Source: RYN-230 sp963851025 (GTDB taxonomy: Bacteria > Actinomycetota > Actinomycetes > Streptosporangiales > Streptosporangiaceae). From it: 64,000 nucleotides of DNA. Below are positions 41,550 to 51,600 of this stretch, in pieces (within the stretch, counting starts at the first letter, position 1; each line of letters opens with the position of its first letter). The notes under the pieces are model-generated. The model did no database searches. It had not been told where the DNA came from and saw only the letters and a list, made by a program, of their open reading frames with translations. The translations under genes and the position numbers were made by a program. The stretch spans positions 62,001-126,000 of the forward strand of contig CAWKOA010000008.1 of the NCBI GenBank assembly GCA_963851025.1, in the 5' to 3' direction.

Positions 41550-44500
41550 AGAGGCGCTCCATCACCGAGCGGGCCCGGCGTGCGGTGCGCCGGTAGTCCT
41601 CGATCAGGTCCTGGCTGGCATCCGGGGAGTAGCCGAGGATCCGGGCCACCGCCGCCAGCTCGGCCTGCTTGGCCGGGAGGACGTCGGCGGACCGCCCGCG
41701 CAGCAGCACCACCGCGTTGCGGATCCGGGTCGCCAGCCGCCACGAGGCGGCCAGCTCGGCCGCGTCCTCCCGCCCGATCAGGCCCGCCGCCTGCGCGGCG
41801 CTCAGCGCGGTCAGGGTGCGCGTGGTACGCAGCGCGGGCACCTCGTGCGCGTGGGTCAGCTGGAGCAGCTGGACCACCCACTCCACGTCGGACAGCCCGC
41901 CCGGGCCCAGCTTCAGGTGCATGGCCGGGTCGGTGCCGCGGGGCATCCGCTCCGCTTCCATCCGGGCCTTGAGCCGCCTGATGTCCAGCACCGACGCGGC
42001 GCTGATCCCGCCGGCCGGGTACCGGAACTCGTCGGCCACGGCCTTGAACCGCTCCCCCAGCTCGCGGTCGCCGGCCGCCGGGTCCGCGCGCAGCAGCGCC
42101 TGCGCCTCCCAGGCCAGCGACCAGCGCTCGTAGTACGCGCGGTAGGAGGCGAGCGTGCGCACCAGCGGTCCCTGGCGGCCCTCGGGGCGCAGGCCCGGGT
42201 CGACCACCAGCGGCGGGTCGGGTGCGGGCTGGGCCAGCAGCCGGCGGAGCTCCTCGGCCACCGTGTGCGCGGCCCGGGCCGCCACCTGGTCTTCCGCGCC
42301 GGGCAGCGGGTCATGGACGAACATCACGTCGGCGTCGCTGCCGTAGCCGGTCTCCCGGCCGCCGAACCGGCCCATGCCCACCACGCAGATCCGGGTGGGC
42401 AGCGGCCCGGACTCCCGCTCGAACTGGCCGATCGCGGCGTCCAGCGCGCCGCCGATGGTGACCGCGGTGATCACGGTCAGCGCCTCCTCGGTCTCCTCGA
42501 CCGTGGTCACCCCGAGCAGGTCGGCGGCGGCGGTGCGGAGCAGCTCCCGGCGGCGCAGCGCGCGGACCGCCTGCGCGGCCTCGTCGGCGCTGGTGTGCCG
42601 GCTCACTACCGCGGTGGCCTCGGTGTGCAGGGCGGTCGCGGGCCGCGGCACGAGCTGCTCATCCGAGCCGAGCAGGGCCACGGTCTCCGGGGCGCGCATC
42701 AGCAGGTCCGTCGCGTACCGGCTGGAGGCCAGCAGCCGGGCCATCCGGCGCGCCACGTTGGTGTCGTCCCGTAGCAGCCGCAGGTACCAGGGCGAGTCCC
42801 CGAGCGCGTCGCTGACCTGGCGGAAGGCGAGCAGCCCGGCGTCCGGCTGCGCCGCGTCGGCGAACCACTCCAGCATCACCGGCAGCAGCGTGCGCTGGAT
42901 GGACGCCCGGCGGGACACCCCCGAGGTCAGCGCCTCGATGTGGCGCAGCGCGCCGGCCGGGTCGGCGTAGCCGAGGGCCTCCAGCCGGGCCCGGGCCTCC
43001 TCGCGGGTGAGCCGGACCGCGTCGGCGGGCAGCCGGGCCACGGCGTCCAGCAGCGGCCGGTAGAACAGCTTCTCGTGCAGGCGGCGGGCCTCCCGGGCGT
43101 GCTGGCGCCACTGGGCCATCAGCTCAGCCGCCGGGTCGGCCCGGGACGGCGGGGCCGGGGCCGCCGCGCCGCTGCGGGTCCTGGCCCGGCGCAGCGCACG
43201 GCCCAGCCGCCGCAGCGCCGCCGGGTCCTCGGGCAGGGTGTGGGTCCGGCGCAGCTGGCGGAGCTGGAGCAGGTGCTCCACGGTGCGCAGGAACCGGTAG
43301 GCGGCACCCATGCTGGCCGCGTCCTCCCGGCCCACGTAGCCGCCCCGGGCCAGCGCGGCCAGCGCGGGCAGCGTGCCCGTCTCGCGCAGCGAGTCGTCGG
43401 TCCGGCCGTGCACCAGCTGGAGCAGCTGCACCGCGAACTCGATGTCGCGCAGCCCGCCGGGGCCGAGCTTGAGCTGGCGGGGAGCCTCGCCCGGGGCCAG
43501 GTTGCCGATCACGCGGCGCCGCATGGCCTGCACGTCCGCGACGAAGTTGGGGCGCTGGGCCGCCTGCCAGACCATCGGGCTGAGCGCCTCGATGTAGGCC
43601 CGGCCCAGCTCCCGGTCGCCGGCCACCGGGCGGGCCTTGAGCAGCGCCTGGAACTCCCATGTCTTGGCCCAGCGCTGGTAGTAGGCGACGTGACTGGCCA
43701 GCGTGCGGACCAGCGGGCCGTCGCGGCCTTCCGGGCGGAGGTTGGGGTCCACGGGGAACAGCGCCCCCTCGGCGGTGCTCTGCGAGCAGGTCCGGACCAG
43801 GCCCGCGGCCAGCCGGGTCGCGGTCTGCAGCGCGGCCGCCTCGGCCTCCGCGGTGTGCCCGGTGCCTGCGGTGTCTGCGGTGTCCGGGCCGGGTGCGGCG
43901 GAGGCGCCGGGGGCAGCGGAGGCGGCGGGGGCAGCGGGTGCGGCGGGCGCGGCGACGAAGATCACGTCGACGTCGCTGGCGTAGTTGAGCTCGTGGCCGC
44001 CGCACTTGCCCATGGCGATCACGGCCAGCCGGGCGGGGGCTGACCCGGGGGGCAGCTCGGACCGGGCGATGGCCAGCGCCGCCTCCAGGGCCGCGGCGGC
44101 GAGGTCAGCCAGCTCGGCCGCGGTCTCGTCCACGGTGACCGCGCCGGTCAGGTCGCGGGCGGCCAGGTGCAGCAGCCGCCGCCGGTACGCGGCGGCCAGT
44201 GGTGTGACCGGCGCGACAGCGGGGTCCCCGCCCGGCGTGGCGGCCGGGCCGGCCACCGGCTCCGGGTCGTCTGGCTTGGCGCCCACCGCCATCAGCAGTT
44301 CCGCCCGCAGCTCGGCCGCGCCCGGCCCGCGCAGCGCGTCCGGGCCGCTCAGCACCCGCCAGTCCGCCGGATGGCGGACCAGGTGATCGCCGAGCGCGGC
44401 ACTGGCGCCGAGCACCGCGGTGAGCCGGCTCCGCAGCCCGGCGTCGGCGCGCAGCGCCGCGAGCAGGTCCCCGCCGAGCGGCATCCGGGCCAGCGTGACC

Positions 44501-44670
44501 AGGGCCAGATCGGGGTCGGCCGCCGCGGCCAGCGAGGCCAGCAGGTCAGCGTCGGCACCCTCGGCATCGAGGGCCAGGTCCTCGCTGAGCAGCCGCTCCG
44601 CCCGGGCGGCGTCAGCGAATCCCATCCGGGCCAGTTCCCCGGCCGGTGTCGTTCTTCGGCGCGTACTCAC
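41539..44670 (-). CDS. glnE: Bifunctional glutamine synthetase adenylyltransferase/deadenylase
   Basis: GlnE adds and removes AMP on the regulatory Tyr of glutamine synthetase. It is 1043 residues long and has two nucleotidyltransferase domains. The N-terminal adenylyl-removing half has AMGKCGGHELNYASDVDVIF and DPNLRPEGRDGPLVRTL. The C-terminal adenylylating half has GMGRFGGRETGYGSDADVMF and DPGLRPEGRQGPLVRTL. Both DxD metal motifs are intact. A low-complexity Ala/Pro insert follows the first motif (near residue 245). Its target glnA with an intact Tyr is at 7.8 kb. The C-terminal codons are duplicated downstream. Start is GTG 44670, after a 329-base gap. Confidence 0.96.
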   Translation of the reverse strand: MSTRRRTTPAGELARMGFADAARAERLLSEDLALDAEGADADLLASLAAAADPDLALVTLARMPLGGDLLAALRADAGLRSRLTAVLGASAALGDHLVRHPADWRVLSGPDALRGPGAAELRAELLMAVGAKPDDPEPVAGPAATPGGDPAVAPVTPLAAAYRRRLLHLAARDLTGAVTVDETAAELADLAAAALEAALAIARSELPPGSAPARLAVIAMGKCGGHELNYASDVDVIFVAAPAAPAAPAASAAPGASAAPGPDTADTAGTGHTAEAEAAALQTATRLAAGLVRTCSQSTAEGALFPVDPNLRPEGRDGPLVRTLASHVAYYQRWAKTWEFQALLKARPVAGDRELGRAYIEALSPMVWQAAQRPNFVADVQAMRRRVIGNLAPGEAPRQLKLGPGGLRDIEFAVQLLQLVHGRTDDSLRETGTLPALAALARGGYVGREDAASMGAAYRFLRTVEHLLQLRQLRRTHTLPEDPAALRRLGRALRRARTRSGAAAPAPPSRADPAAELMAQWRQHAREARRLHEKLFYRPLLDAVARLPADAVRLTREEARARLEALGYADPAGALRHIEALTSGVSRRASIQRTLLPVMLEWFADAAQPDAGLLAFRQVSDALGDSPWYLRLLRDDTNVARRMARLLASSRYATDLLMRAPETVALLGSDEQLVPRPATALHTEATAVVSRHTSADEAAQAVRALRRRELLRTAAADLLGVTTVEETEEALTVITAVTIGGALDAAIGQFERESGPLPTRICVVGMGRFGGRETGYGSDADVMFVHDPLPGAEDQVAARAAHTVAEELRRLLAQPAPDPPLVVDPGLRPEGRQGPLVRTLASYRAYYERWSLAWEAQALLRADPAAGDRELGERFKAVADEFRYPAGGISAASVLDIRRLKARMEAERMPRGTDPAMHLKLGPGGLSDVEWVVQLLQLTHAHEVPALRTTRTLTALSAAQAAGLIGREDAAELAASWRLATRIRNAVVLLRGRSADVLPAKQAELAAVARILGYSPDASQDLIEDYRRTARRARSVMERLFYG

Positions 44671-44999
44671 CCCTGAACCGTAACGGCCGGGTGCGTCGCT
44701 GGCGTCTCCTGGCCGGGGTCAGGCCCGCCACGGGAGCGTGCGGAGACAGCCGGTGCAGTACCGGGGGAAGCGGGGCCGGCGCTCAGCGGCCCAGGGGGCT
44801 GTGGACGGGAAGCCGGGGAGGGAGAGGGGCCGGAGGGCCCTCCGGCTTCCTGAGCGGAAGCCGGAGGCCCGGAAAAGTCCGGCGCCGGGGCCGTCCGGAG
44901 ACGGCCCCGGCAGGGGGGTGCACCGGGGGGGGTAGGTGCACTCTTAAAGTATGCGACCGGCCGGTAACGTCCCGGTAGCGCGGTTTAGGGGACGGTATG
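44671..44999 (-). other. Intergenic region before glnE with a stem-loop at 44839-44867
   Basis: CCTCCGGCTTCC (44839-44850) and GGAAGCCGGAGG (44856-44867) form a perfect 12-pair stem with loop TGAGC. It is a likely terminator for the AfsR-like gene, which ends at 45000 on the same strand. The rest should contain the glnE promoter; I see no clear hexamers and no gene. Confidence 0.6.
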
Positions 45000-47900
45000 T
45001 CAGGCGCCGACCGCGTGATCCTCACGCAGCCGGCCGCCGCCCAGCGCCGATTCGGCCGAGGCCGCGGGGATGCCGGGACCTGGCGGTTCCTGGCCGCGCA
45101 GCCTGGCCCGGACCTGGTCCGCATCTGAGTGGTTGAGGCCTTCCAGGATGTCCAGGGCTTCCTGCCACGACTGGCGGGCCAGGCCCACGTCCCCGGCGGC
45201 GTGGTAGGCATCGCCGAGGTGAACCAGCATGGTCGTCTCGTAGTACCCCATCCGCAGCCCGTCGATGATGCTCAGCGCGGTGCGCAGGCAGCTGATGGCC
45301 TCGTCCAGCCGGCCGAGATGCAGCAGGGCGTACCCCATGCTGTCCCAGGTCGCCGCCTCGTTGAGCGGGTCGCCGCGGCCCCGGTACATGCCCAGCGCCT
45401 GCTCGCAGAAGGCGAGCGCCTGCTCATAGTCGCCCAGCTGCGCGTGCATCCAGCCGACGCCGTTGAGCATCTTGGCCAGGCCCTGCTCGTGCCCTTCCTG
45501 GCGGTACAGGGTGAGGGCCAGCTGGGCGTGGCCGAGCGCCTCCGCGATCCGGCCCTGCTGCTCGGCCAGCATCGCGATCTCGTTGTGCGCGCGGGCCTCG
45601 CCGAGCCGGTCGCCGACCTGCCGGTGCAGGTCGAGAGCCTGGGTGCAGTAGTCGCGGGCCTCGGCGAGCTGGCCGAGGCGGCCGACGGCGGCCCCGAGGT
45701 CGCGGTACGCGTGGGCCTGCCGGGCCCGGTCACCCAGCCGCTTGGCGGCGTCGACCGCGGTGCGCTGGATGGCGACCTGGTCGTGCCAGTAACCCGCGCG
45801 GTCGAAGAACAGCCACGCCGCCCACGGCAGCTGCCACGCGTGCGTGTCGAAGCCGCCGTCACTGGCCTGCGCGATGGCGGCGAGCAGCACCTGGCGCTCG
45901 GCCTCGAACCAGGCCAGCGTCTCACTGGCGTAGCCGAGGAGTTCCGGGACGACCCCGGGCTGCGCTGGCTCCAGGGCGATGATCGGGCGAACCGGGTTGA
46001 GCACGCGGCTGCCGGCCGAGGCGGTGTGCAGGTAGTGATCCAGCACCCGGAGCACGGCCTCGCGGCGCTCCGCCTCACTGTCGGTGGTCCGGGCCAGGTA
46101 GGCCGCATAGGCCCGGAGCAGGTCATGGAACGCGTACCGGCCCGGCGCGTGCTCCGCGATCAGGTGGGCATCGGCCAGTTCCGCGACCGCTGCCGTCGCC
46201 TGCGCGCGGTCCACCCCGGCCAGGCTGGCGGCCGCCGCGATGGTCACATCCGGTCCCGCGTGCAGCCCCAGCAGCCGGAACATCCTCGCCGCCGGTCCGC
46301 TCAGCTGCTCACACGACCAGGAGAACACCGCCCGGATGCTGGCCATCGGGTCCCCGGCGTCCAGTGCCTCCAGCCGCCCCTGCGCATCGGCCAGCTCACG
46401 GGCCAGTTCAGCGAGCGGCAGGTAGGGCCGGGCTGCCACCCGGGCGGCCACGATGCTCAGCGCCAGCGGCAGCCGGGAACACGCCTCGGTCAGCTGCTGG
46501 GCCGCGTCGGCCTCGGCCCGGGCCCGCTCCCCCAGCCGGCTGGCCAGCAGCTCATGGGCCTCGCCGGCGGTCAGCACGTCCAGCGGGACCAGCCGGGCCC
46601 CTTCCGTCGCGGCCAGCCCGGGCAGCCGCGCCCGGCTGGTCACCAGGGCCAGGCAGGACCGGCTGCCCGGCAGCAACGGCCGCACCTGGCCCGCGTCGCG
46701 GGCGTTGTCCAGGATGACGAGGACCCGCTTGCCCGCCAGCACGCTGCGGTACAGGGCGGACTGAGCCTCGACGCTGTCCGGTATCTGCTCCTCGGTCACG
46801 CCGAAGGCACCGAGGAACCAGCGCAGCGCATCCCCCGGATCCACCGGCGTGCCCGACGGGTCGAAACCGCGCAGGTTCACGTAGAGCTGACCGTCCGGGA
46901 ACTCCCCGGCGCTGTGATGGGCCCAGTGCACCGCCAGGGCGGTCTTGCCGGCCCCGGCCGTTCCCCCGATGACCAGGACTTTGGCCACCCCGTCCGCCAG
47001 GGACGCGTCGTGCCGCCAGGACTGCAGCTCGGCCAGCTCGGCGGTGCGCCCGGCGAAGTGCGCCACCCCGGCGGGCAGCTGCCGGGGCACCACGGTGGCC
47101 TGGCCGGCCGGGGCGGCCCCGGCCCGGCCGGGACGGGACGGGCCGCCGCTGACGGTCGGGGTGACCTTTGCTTCGGCGGCCCGGGCCGCCTGGCTGTCCT
47201 GGTTCGCCGCGCTGGCCGCGGTCGTCGCACCCGTCGCGCCTGCGGCGTGGCCGCGGCCAGCCTCGGCGCGGGCCACCCGCCCGCCGCCGGCGGTCCCGCC
47301 CGGGGTCCCGCTGCCGGCCACCGCGCCGCCGGCCACGGGACGTCCCGGGGCGTCACCGGCCGGGCCGGATTTCGCCCGGGTGGCTGGTGGCTGCGGCCGG
47401 CGGGGGTCCGGCTCGGCGGGGTCTGGCGGGCGGGGGCCTGGCCCGGGGCCGTGCTGGCCGGGGCCTGGCCCGGCAGGGCGGCCGGGGCCCGTCCCGCGGC
47501 CCGCTTCGTGCCGCCGGACGCGGGCGATGGCGCAGGCGGCGCTGGTGGCGCGGTCAGGAACCTGGCCAGCGCGGGACCCGGCGCGGCCAGGTCAGGGTCG
47601 GCGTCCAGGATCCCGGCCTGGAGGTCGCGCAGTTCCCGCCCGGGTTCCACGCCGAGCTCATCCACGAGCATCCGGCGGGTGCGCTGGTAGGCGGCCAGCG
47701 CCTCGGCTTGCCGGCCGCAGCGGTACAGCGCCAGCATGAGCTGGGCATGGAAGCGCTCACGCCAGGGGTGATCACGCGCCAGCTGGGTCAGCTCGCCGAC
47801 CAGCTCGGCGTGCAGCCCGCGGGCCAGCCCGGCGTCCATCCGCCATTCCTGGGCCTGCATCCGCAGCGCGTCCAGCCGCGGTACCTCGGCCGTGATGAGC

Positions 47901-48418
47901 ACGTTGGAGGGCACATCCACGAGCGGGTTCCCGCGCCACAGGCCGATCGCCTCGCCCAGCAGTTCCCACGCTCCCGGGCCGCTGCCCGGGGGCGCGTCAT
48001 GGCGGACCGCCTCGCCGCCCTTGCCGCACAATGCGGTGAAGCGCAGCGCGTCCACCTCGTCGGGCTCCGCCTCGAGGGCGTAGCCCGGATCACGGGTGAC
48101 GATCCGGCGGCCGGCCACCGGGCCGAGAATCTGCCGCAGCCGCTTCACGTAGTTCCGGATGGCCACCCGGGCCCCGGCCGGCGGCGCGCCGTCCCAGACG
48201 ATCTCTTCCAGCTCGTCGTAGGACGCGACCTGGCCCGCGCGCAGCGCCAGGGTAGCCAGGATCACCCGCTGCTTCGGGGCGGGGACAGGCACCGGCTCGC
48301 CGCCGCTGCGGACCAGTAATGGCCCGAGTACGCCCACCCAGAACACTGTGCCCTGACCCCGATCCCTGGTCACGCTGCCCACCCCGGCCCTGCCCGCTGC
48401 CTCAGCGCTCGATGCCAC
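45000..48418 (-). CDS. AfsR/SARP-type regulator (SARP - NB-ARC - TPR), frame interrupted
   Basis: A large regulator split over two frames. The N-terminal part (to about 47500) has a SARP DNA-binding winged helix (GVLGPLLVRSGGEPV, YDELEEIVWDGAPP, YVKRLRQIL) and a BTAD domain ending in RRMLVDELGVEPGRELRDLQ. A Pro/Ala-rich linker follows. The second frame holds the NB-ARC ATPase (FAGRTAELAELQSW, Walker A GGTAGAGKTALAVHWAH, VLVILDNARD) and about seven TPR repeats to the C-terminus. The register changes by one missing base somewhere in the repetitive linker, about 47336-47500. The start may be GTG 48346 (AGGG upstream) rather than 48418. AfsR-like proteins integrate phosphorylation signals for secondary metabolism. 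Confidence 0.87.
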
Positions 48419-48435
48419 GGCCCTGGCTCACACAG

Positions 48436-49797
48436 TCATAGCACGGGCAAGTAACGGTCCAGCTCAAACTGGGTGACCTGGTGCCGGTACTCGCGCCACT
48501 CGGCGCGCTTGTTGCGCAGGAAGAAGTCAAACACGTGCTCACCGAGAGCGCGAGCCACCAGTTCGCTGTCCTGCATCACCGTGATCGCCTCATCCAGGCT
48601 CTGCGGCAGCGGCGAGATGCCCAGCGCCCGCCGTTCGGCCGAGGTGAGCGCCCAGACGTCATCCTCCGCGCCGGGCGGCAGCTCGTAACCGGCCTCGATG
48701 CCCTTCAGGCCGGCTTCCAGGATCACCGCGAACGCAAGGTAGGGGTTACAGGCCGAGTCTACCGAGCGGAACTCGACCCGGGTGGCATTTCCCTTGTGCG
48801 GCTTGTACATCGGAATCCGCACCAGCGCCGACCTGTTGTTGTGCCCCCAGCAGATGTAGGCGGGAGCCTCCCCGCCGGCGCCCGCCGCGCTCTCCGCCGC
48901 ACCCCACAGCCGCTTGTACGAGTTGACCCACTGGTTGCAGACCGCGGTGATCTCGGCCGCGTGCCGCAGCACGCCGGCGATGAACATCCGGCCGAGCTTG
49001 GACAGCTGGAATTCCGCGCCCGGCTCGTAGAAGACGTTGCGGTCGCCCTCGAACAGCGACATGTGGGTGTGCATGCCGGAGCCCGGGTACTCGGTGAACG
49101 GCTTGGGCATGAACGAGGCGTACACGCCCTGCTGGAGCGCGACCTCCTTCATGACCAGCCGGAACGACATGATGTTGTCCGCCGTGGTCAGCGCGTCCGC
49201 GTAGCGCAGGTCGATCTCCTGCTGGCCCGGCGCACCCTCGTGGTGGCTGAACTCCACCGAGATGCCCATGCTCTCCAGCATCTGGATCGACTCGTGCCGG
49301 AAGTCGTGCGCGACGCTGTGCGGGGTGTGGTCGAAGTAGCCGCCCGTGTCGATCGGCTGCGGCTTGGCCCCGGCTACGGGCTTCTCCTTCAGCAGGAAGA
49401 ACTCCACCTCGGGATGGGTGTAGAAGGTGAAGCCCAGATCAGCCGCGTGACCAAGCGCCCGCTTCAGCACGTAGCGGGGGTCCGCGTAGGACGGCGAGCC
49501 ATCAGGCATCCGGATGTCGCAGAACATCCGGCCCACCCCGGAGGCCTCACCACGCCAGGGCAGCAGCTGGAAGGTGGACGCGTCCGGCTTGGCGATCATG
49601 TCCGCCTCGTAGACGCGGGCGAACCCCTCGATCGCCGAGCCGTCGAACCCGATGCCCTCGGCGAACGCGCCCTCAAGCTCGGCAGGGGCCACCGCGACCG
49701 ACTTCAGGTAGCCGAGAACGTCGGTGAACCACAGCCGGACGAAACGGATATCCCGCTCCTCCAGGGTACGGAGGACGAACTCTTCCTGCCTGTCCAT
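48436..49797 (-). CDS. glnA2: Glutamine synthetase-like enzyme GlnA2 type
   Basis: A 453-residue glutamine synthetase family protein. RFVRLWFTDVLGYLKSVAV and GIGFDGSAIEGFAR start it. VEFFLLKE, the PGSGMHTHMSLF signature and HNNRSALVRIPMYKP follow. The adenylylation Tyr of GlnA is replaced (DDVWALTSAERR), so GlnE is not expected to modify it. Streptomyces GlnA2 is reported to gamma-glutamylate polyamines, whereas the mycobacterial GlnA2 role is less clear, so ammonium assimilation is not certain. ATG 49797 is used; the ORF can extend 20 codons. A GlnR-like box lies about 106 bases upstream. The AfsR-like gene starts 17 bases beyond its stop. Confidence 0.92.
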   Translation of the reverse strand: MDRQEEFVLRTLEERDIRFVRLWFTDVLGYLKSVAVAPAELEGAFAEGIGFDGSAIEGFARVYEADMIAKPDASTFQLLPWRGEASGVGRMFCDIRMPDGSPSYADPRYVLKRALGHAADLGFTFYTHPEVEFFLLKEKPVAGAKPQPIDTGGYFDHTPHSVAHDFRHESIQMLESMGISVEFSHHEGAPGQQEIDLRYADALTTADNIMSFRLVMKEVALQQGVYASFMPKPFTEYPGSGMHTHMSLFEGDRNVFYEPGAEFQLSKLGRMFIAGVLRHAAEITAVCNQWVNSYKRLWGAAESAAGAGGEAPAYICWGHNNRSALVRIPMYKPHKGNATRVEFRSVDSACNPYLAFAVILEAGLKGIEAGYELPPGAEDDVWALTSAERRALGISPLPQSLDEAITVMQDSELVARALGEHVFDFFLRNKRAEWREYRHQVTQFELDRYLPVL

Positions 49798-49902
49798 GAC
49801 GGCCTGTCCTTGCTGGTCAGCGGCGTTCACCTGCGGGAATGGCGGGCAGCACAGCATATCGGCTGACCGAGCCTGCCCTGGCCGACAGTCTCTCGCGAGC
49901 GT

Positions 49903-49918
49903 GTTACCAGGACGTTAC
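49903..49918 (-). promoter_or_regulatory. GlnR-like box upstream of glnA2
   Basis: On the minus strand the sequence reads GTAAC, six bases, GTAAC. This matches gTnAc-n6-GaAAc with one mismatch in the second half. It lies about 106 bases before the glnA2 start, in the 119-base gap that should contain the promoter. Confidence 0.5.
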
Positions 49919-49976
49919 AAACCTGCGGTGAGTCTACCGGCTGAACGCGGACAAGCCTGTCACGCCGGGCCGAAAG

Positions 49977-50717
49977 CTACCGCGCGTAGGTGGCGGCCCC
50001 GGCCCAGTCGAGCAGGACCGCCGGCTCGTCGCCCACGACCCACGCATCGTGACCCGGCGGCACGCTGCCCGCCATCCCCGGCCGCGCGTCGATCGTGGTC
50101 CCGTCGGCCAGCCGGATCCGCAGGACGCCGGATACCTGGAAGCCGAAGTGCGCCGTCTGGCACAGTTCGGTACCGGCGATGGGCTTGATGTCTTCGGACC
50201 ACCGCCAGCCGGGCTCGAGCACCATCCGGCCCACGTCACCCGCGGCCAGGTGCAGCACCTCCAGCCGCCCGTGCGGGAACGTGCGCACCTCGTCAGGCTG
50301 GCCGAAGTCCTTGTACTCCGCGGCCGGGGCCTCGCGTGTCTCCGGGCCGGCATCCCAGGCCTGGAGCGCCTCCTGACGGGCGATGCGGCCGTCGTCGTCG
50401 ATGTCGAGCACCGAGGAGAAGGTCACCCGGCTGCCGTCCGGATACCGGCACCGCTGCACGAAGGAGACCGTGTCCCCCGAGGCCACCACGTGATCGAGCG
50501 CGTGCGTCATCTCCCGGCCCATCACGTCCCCGAGGAACATCCCGATCTGGGCGCGCCCGTGCATCACCTTCGGCGCGCTCGGCGGGTGGTCCCGGTCGGT
50601 GATCACGATCTCGGCATCGTCCTCGTAGAGGCGCAGCATGGTCGCGACGTCGCGCTGCTCCACGCCCCGGCGCAGGGCCGCGAGATCGAACGCGGCCGCG
50701 GTGCTACTGGCTGTCAT
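49977..50717 (-). CDS. NTF2/SnoaL-like domain fused to a cupin domain
   Basis: A 246-residue two-domain protein. Residues about 10-125 are SnoaL/NTF2-like (LRRGVEQRDVATMLRLYEDDAEI, then HALDHVVASGDTVSFVQRCRY). Residues about 130-246 are cupin-like (VLEPGWRWSEDIKPIAG, CQTAHFGFQVSGVLRIRLADG, PGHDAWVVGDEPAVLLDW). The cupin His pattern is degenerate, with one His in motif 1 and one in motif 2. ATG 50717 is chosen since AAGGGGGG lies upstream. The fusion suggests a small-molecule-modifying or ligand-sensing role; no pathway is indicated by neighbours. Confidence 0.75.
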   Translation of the reverse strand: MTASSTAAAFDLAALRRGVEQRDVATMLRLYEDDAEIVITDRDHPPSAPKVMHGRAQIGMFLGDVMGREMTHALDHVVASGDTVSFVQRCRYPDGSRVTFSSVLDIDDDGRIARQEALQAWDAGPETREAPAAEYKDFGQPDEVRTFPHGRLEVLHLAAGDVGRMVLEPGWRWSEDIKPIAGTELCQTAHFGFQVSGVLRIRLADGTTIDARPGMAGSVPPGHDAWVVGDEPAVLLDWAGAATYAR

Positions 50718-50859
50718 CGGGAGTCCCCCCTTGATCCGCTTCTTGCGGCCCATGATCCACTCGCTCCGTCAATTCGCCGTCAAAGCACCCGTGACCGGGA
50801 CAAACAACTCTGGTCCCAGGCCGGGGAACGTGCGTACCCTGGCCGGGGGGACACGCGTC

Positions 50860-51591
50860 ATGGTCGTGCACATCTGCCTGCTGGGCACGCTGGAGGTGTA
50901 CCGGGAGGGCAGCAAGCTCACGCTCCCGCACGGGAACCGGCTGCGGGCCCTGCTGGCCTGGCTGGCGATCTATCCGGGGCCGCACCCGCGGGCCCGGCTG
51001 GCCGCCCGCTTCTGGCCCGACGTGCCGGACAGCAGCGCCCGGGCGAGCCTGCGCAGCGCTGTGTGGACGCTGCGCGGGACGCTGGGCCCGGCCTCGGCGT
51101 GCCTGGCGGCCGACCGGGCGTGCGTCGGCCTGCGCGAGGCCTGCGTGCGGGTCGACGTCCGTGAGTTCAGCGAGCTGGCCGCGGCGGGCCGGCTCTGCGA
51201 GGCGGTCTCGCTGTGCCGCGGCGAGCTGCTGCAGGAACTGGACGATGACTGGGTGTACGAGGAACGCGAGGCCCACGCCGACCGGCTGGCCGCGGTGCTG
51301 GGCCAGATGGCCGCGCAGGCCGGTGCGGCCGGGGACACCCGGGCGGCGGCGGCCTGGGCCCGGCGCCGCGCGTCGCTGCGGCCCCTTGACGAGCAGGCCG
51401 CCCGGGACCTGATCCGCTGGCTGGCCCGGTCCGGCGACGCTCCCGGCGCTCTTGTCGCCTACGGCCGGCTGCGCGCCCGGCTGCGGAGCGAGCTGGGCGT
51501 GCCGCCCTCCCCGCAGACCCGGCAGCTGGTCAGCCTGGTGCGGGCCGGGCAGGCGGGCCGCGCCCGGGGGAACGGCCTGGTGCCCGACTAA
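50860..51591 (+). CDS. Small SARP/BTAD transcriptional regulator
   Basis: A 243-residue SARP-type regulator without ATPase or TPR extension. The winged-helix part is HICLLGTLEVYREGSKLTLPHGNRLRALLAWLAI and ARLAARFWPDVPDSSARASLRSAVWTLR. The BTAD part contains GELLQELDDDWVYEEREAHADRL and AYGRLRARLRSELGVPPSPQT. ATG 50860 is preferred over the longer open frame because the domain begins right there and a G-rich site precedes it. The nadE start is only 9 bases beyond its stop, so the two are probably co-transcribed. Confidence 0.85.
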   Translation: MVVHICLLGTLEVYREGSKLTLPHGNRLRALLAWLAIYPGPHPRARLAARFWPDVPDSSARASLRSAVWTLRGTLGPASACLAADRACVGLREACVRVDVREFSELAAAGRLCEAVSLCRGELLQELDDDWVYEEREAHADRLAAVLGQMAAQAGAAGDTRAAAAWARRRASLRPLDEQAARDLIRWLARSGDAPGALVAYGRLRARLRSELGVPPSPQTRQLVSLVRAGQAGRARGNGLVPD

Positions 51592-51600
51592 AATAACGGG

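Noticed and set aside
45129..47690. 853-codon plus-strand open frame over the AfsR-like gene
   Set aside because: Antisense shadow; the minus strand encodes clear NB-ARC and TPR sequence.
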